Shown here in pieces: positions 62,802-64,000 of a DNA stretch of 64,000 bases. The notes below the pieces were generated by a model. That model saw only the letters and a list, made by a program, of their open reading frames with translations. It searched no databases and was not told the origin of the DNA. Source of the stretch: Variovorax sp. OV700 (GTDB lineage: Bacteria; Pseudomonadota; Gammaproteobacteria; Burkholderiales; Burkholderiaceae_C); contig NZ_FNDR01000006.1 in assembly GCF_900099805.1 (NCBI RefSeq), forward strand, positions 338,840 to 402,839, written 5' to 3'. The first letter of the stretch is position 1; each line of letters starts with the position of its first letter. A program made the position numbers and the translations under genes.

Positions 62802-63779
62802 ATGAAAACGAGACACTTCCTTCTTGCACTGCTTACCAGTGCCACGTTGATTGCCACCGGCCAGGCGGCGGCCCAACAGCAGCAACGCCCGATCCGCCTC
62901 GTGGTGCCCTACGCCGCGGGCGGGCCGATCGACGTCACGGCCCGCATGCTGGCCGAACGCGTGAAGGACACGCTCGGCACGGTCATCATCGACAACAAGC
63001 CCGGTGCGGGCGGCAACATCGGCGCCGACATCGTCGCCAAGGCAGCGCCCGACGGCCTCACCATCGGCATTGCGGCCACCGCCACCCATGCGGTGAATCC
63101 GTGGCTCTACAGCAAGATGCCGTTCAACGCGGCGAGCGACTTCGCACCCATCACGCAGATGGTGCGCGTGCCGAACGTGCTGGTGATGAATGCCGAGACG
63201 GCGCAGCGCCTGAAGATCAACACCGTGGCCGACCTGGTCCGCTACGCCAAGGCCAACCCGGCCAAGCTCAATTACGGAAGCGGCGGCAACGGCAGCGCCG
63301 GGCACCTGGCGGGCGAGCTGTTCAAGAAGCAGGCCGGCATTTTTGCGCTGCACATTCCGTACAACGGTGGCAATCCGGCGCAATTGGCGCTGCTCTCGGG
63401 GCAGGTCGATTTCAACTTCGACAACCTTGCCACCGCGGCGCCCAACATCCGCTCAGGCAAGCTCAAGGCCATTGCCGTCACGACCTTGCAGCGCAGCAGC
63501 GCCATGCCCGACGTGCCGCCGGTAGCCGACACGCTCAAGGGCTTTTCGATCGACACCTGGTGGGGCCTGGTGGCACCGGCCGGCACGCCGCACGACGTGG
63601 TCGTGAAGCTGAACCAGGCCTTCGTCGCGGCACTGAATGCACCCGAAACGAAGACCCGTTTTGCCACGCTGCTGGCCGAGCCCGTGGCCAGTTCGCCCGA
63701 ACAGTTCGACGCGTTCATGAAGAGCGAGCTCTTCAAGTACGAAGCCGTCGTGAAGGCGACCGGCGCCAGGGTCGACTGA
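62802..63779 (+). CDS. Bug-family (tripartite tricarboxylate transporter) periplasmic binding protein
   Basis: The 325-residue protein has a Sec signal peptide (MKTRHFLLALLTSATLIATG, ending AAAQQ). The Bug fold includes VVPYAAGGPIDVTARMLAER, VIIDNKPGAGGNIGADIVAK and the central YGSGGNGSAGHLAGELFK. It captures an organic acid in the periplasm. The ATG at 62802 is set by the signal peptide. No TctA/TctB genes are adjacent, as is common for the many Bug proteins of these bacteria. It converges on livF. Confidence 0.92.
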   Translation: MKTRHFLLALLTSATLIATGQAAAQQQQRPIRLVVPYAAGGPIDVTARMLAERVKDTLGTVIIDNKPGAGGNIGADIVAKAAPDGLTIGIAATATHAVNPWLYSKMPFNAASDFAPITQMVRVPNVLVMNAETAQRLKINTVADLVRYAKANPAKLNYGSGGNGSAGHLAGELFKKQAGIFALHIPYNGGNPAQLALLSGQVDFNFDNLATAAPNIRSGKLKAIAVTTLQRSSAMPDVPPVADTLKGFSIDTWWGLVAPAGTPHDVVVKLNQAFVAALNAPETKTRFATLLAEPVASSPEQFDAFMKSELFKYEAVVKATGARVD

Positions 63780-63791
63780 CCCCTTCGAAGG

Positions 63792-64000
63792 TTACTCGCC
63801 GAGGTAAGCGGCCCGCACGCGCGGGTCGCGCAGCAGTTCTTTGGCGTCGCCGTCCATCGTGATGAGCCCGGACTCCATCACGTAGCCGCGGTCGGCCAGC
63901 TGCAACGCGCGGTTGGCGTTCTGCTCCACCAGCAGAATGGTCACGCCCTGCGCCGCCACGGTCTGCACCACCTCGAAGATCTTGTCGCACATGATGGGCG
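63792..64000 (-). CDS. livF: branched-chain amino-acid ABC transporter ATPase (LivF type), C-terminal fragment
   Basis: Only the last 68 or so residues are inside the window; the 5-prime end lies beyond the right edge. The visible part has the H-loop region GVTILLVEQNANRALQLADR, then GYVMESGLITMDGDAKELLR and the ending VRAAYLGE. This wording (VEQN and the terminal YLGE) is typical of LivF, one of two ATPases of the high-affinity branched-chain amino-acid or related amide importer. Confidence 0.88.
   Translation of the reverse strand, partial: PIMCDKIFEVVQTVAAQGVTILLVEQNANRALQLADRGYVMESGLITMDGDAKELLRDPRVRAAYLGE

Overview
The window is high-GC DNA with dense bacterial genes, frequent GTG/TTG starts, short ATGA overlaps, two Bug-family tripartite tricarboxylate transporter binding proteins, several LysR/GntR/TetR regulators and a terminal LivF fragment. 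This points to a betaproteobacterium of the order Burkholderiales, most likely Comamonadaceae and Variovorax-like. That assignment is inference from gene content and protein character. No rRNA, CRISPR array, prophage or insertion sequence was seen. One tRNA-Leu(CAA) is present.

Layout. 1-3009: end of a LysE-type exporter, a small Asp/Gly-repeat lipoprotein and penicillin-binding protein 1C. 3023-19427: the most unusual region, four leftward genes (about 16 kb) for secreted proteins rich in DUF11/Ig-like and prealbumin-like repeats. One of them (2414 aa) carries a long C-terminal segment that looks like an outer-membrane beta-barrel. Its downstream neighbour overlaps it by ATGA. Terminator-like hairpins lie between the first three genes, and the leader of the first gene is structured and carries dyad elements, with a LysR gene just upstream (19887-20780). 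21147-27148: GntR plus CynX/NimT-type MFS, an unknown secreted protein, an FMN reductase, a DUF4329 protein, an SDR with a broken catalytic motif, cyanase and a DUF1348 protein. 27245-36055: TetR with a perfect operator, LysR, LldD-type oxidase, secreted alpha/beta hydrolase, glycolipid-binding-domain protein, an orphan CDI-type RNase toxin with its immunity gene, DinB and a DUF2459 protein. 36067-40945: aspartate carbamoyltransferase with an N-terminal helix-turn-helix fusion preceded by nested dyads, a purine nucleoside permease-type lipoprotein, topoisomerase IB, a degenerate histidine-kinase-like protein and DUF3606. 41059-51257: a CoA-thioester catabolic region (CoA ligase, Bug protein, tandem acyl-CoA dehydrogenase, citryl-CoA lyase-like protein, acyl-CoA dehydrogenase, MmgE/PrpD, LysR, SDR). 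51372-64000: housekeeping genes (queF, P4H-like dioxygenase, yaaA, valS, galU, tusA-like, NUDIX, cysM, tRNA-Leu, SDR epimerase, ferredoxin reductase, Bug protein, livF end).

How genes work together. The DUF11 locus probably builds a surface structure in which the barrel protein is the membrane anchor and the others are exported partners; this is a proposal from architecture only. The 41-51 kb region probably activates an imported organic acid to its CoA ester and degrades it by dehydrogenation and C-C cleavage; the substrate is not known. The best candidates for something not yet described are the DUF11/barrel locus, the HTH-fused aspartate carbamoyltransferase with its dyad operator, and the orphan RNase toxin/immunity pair.
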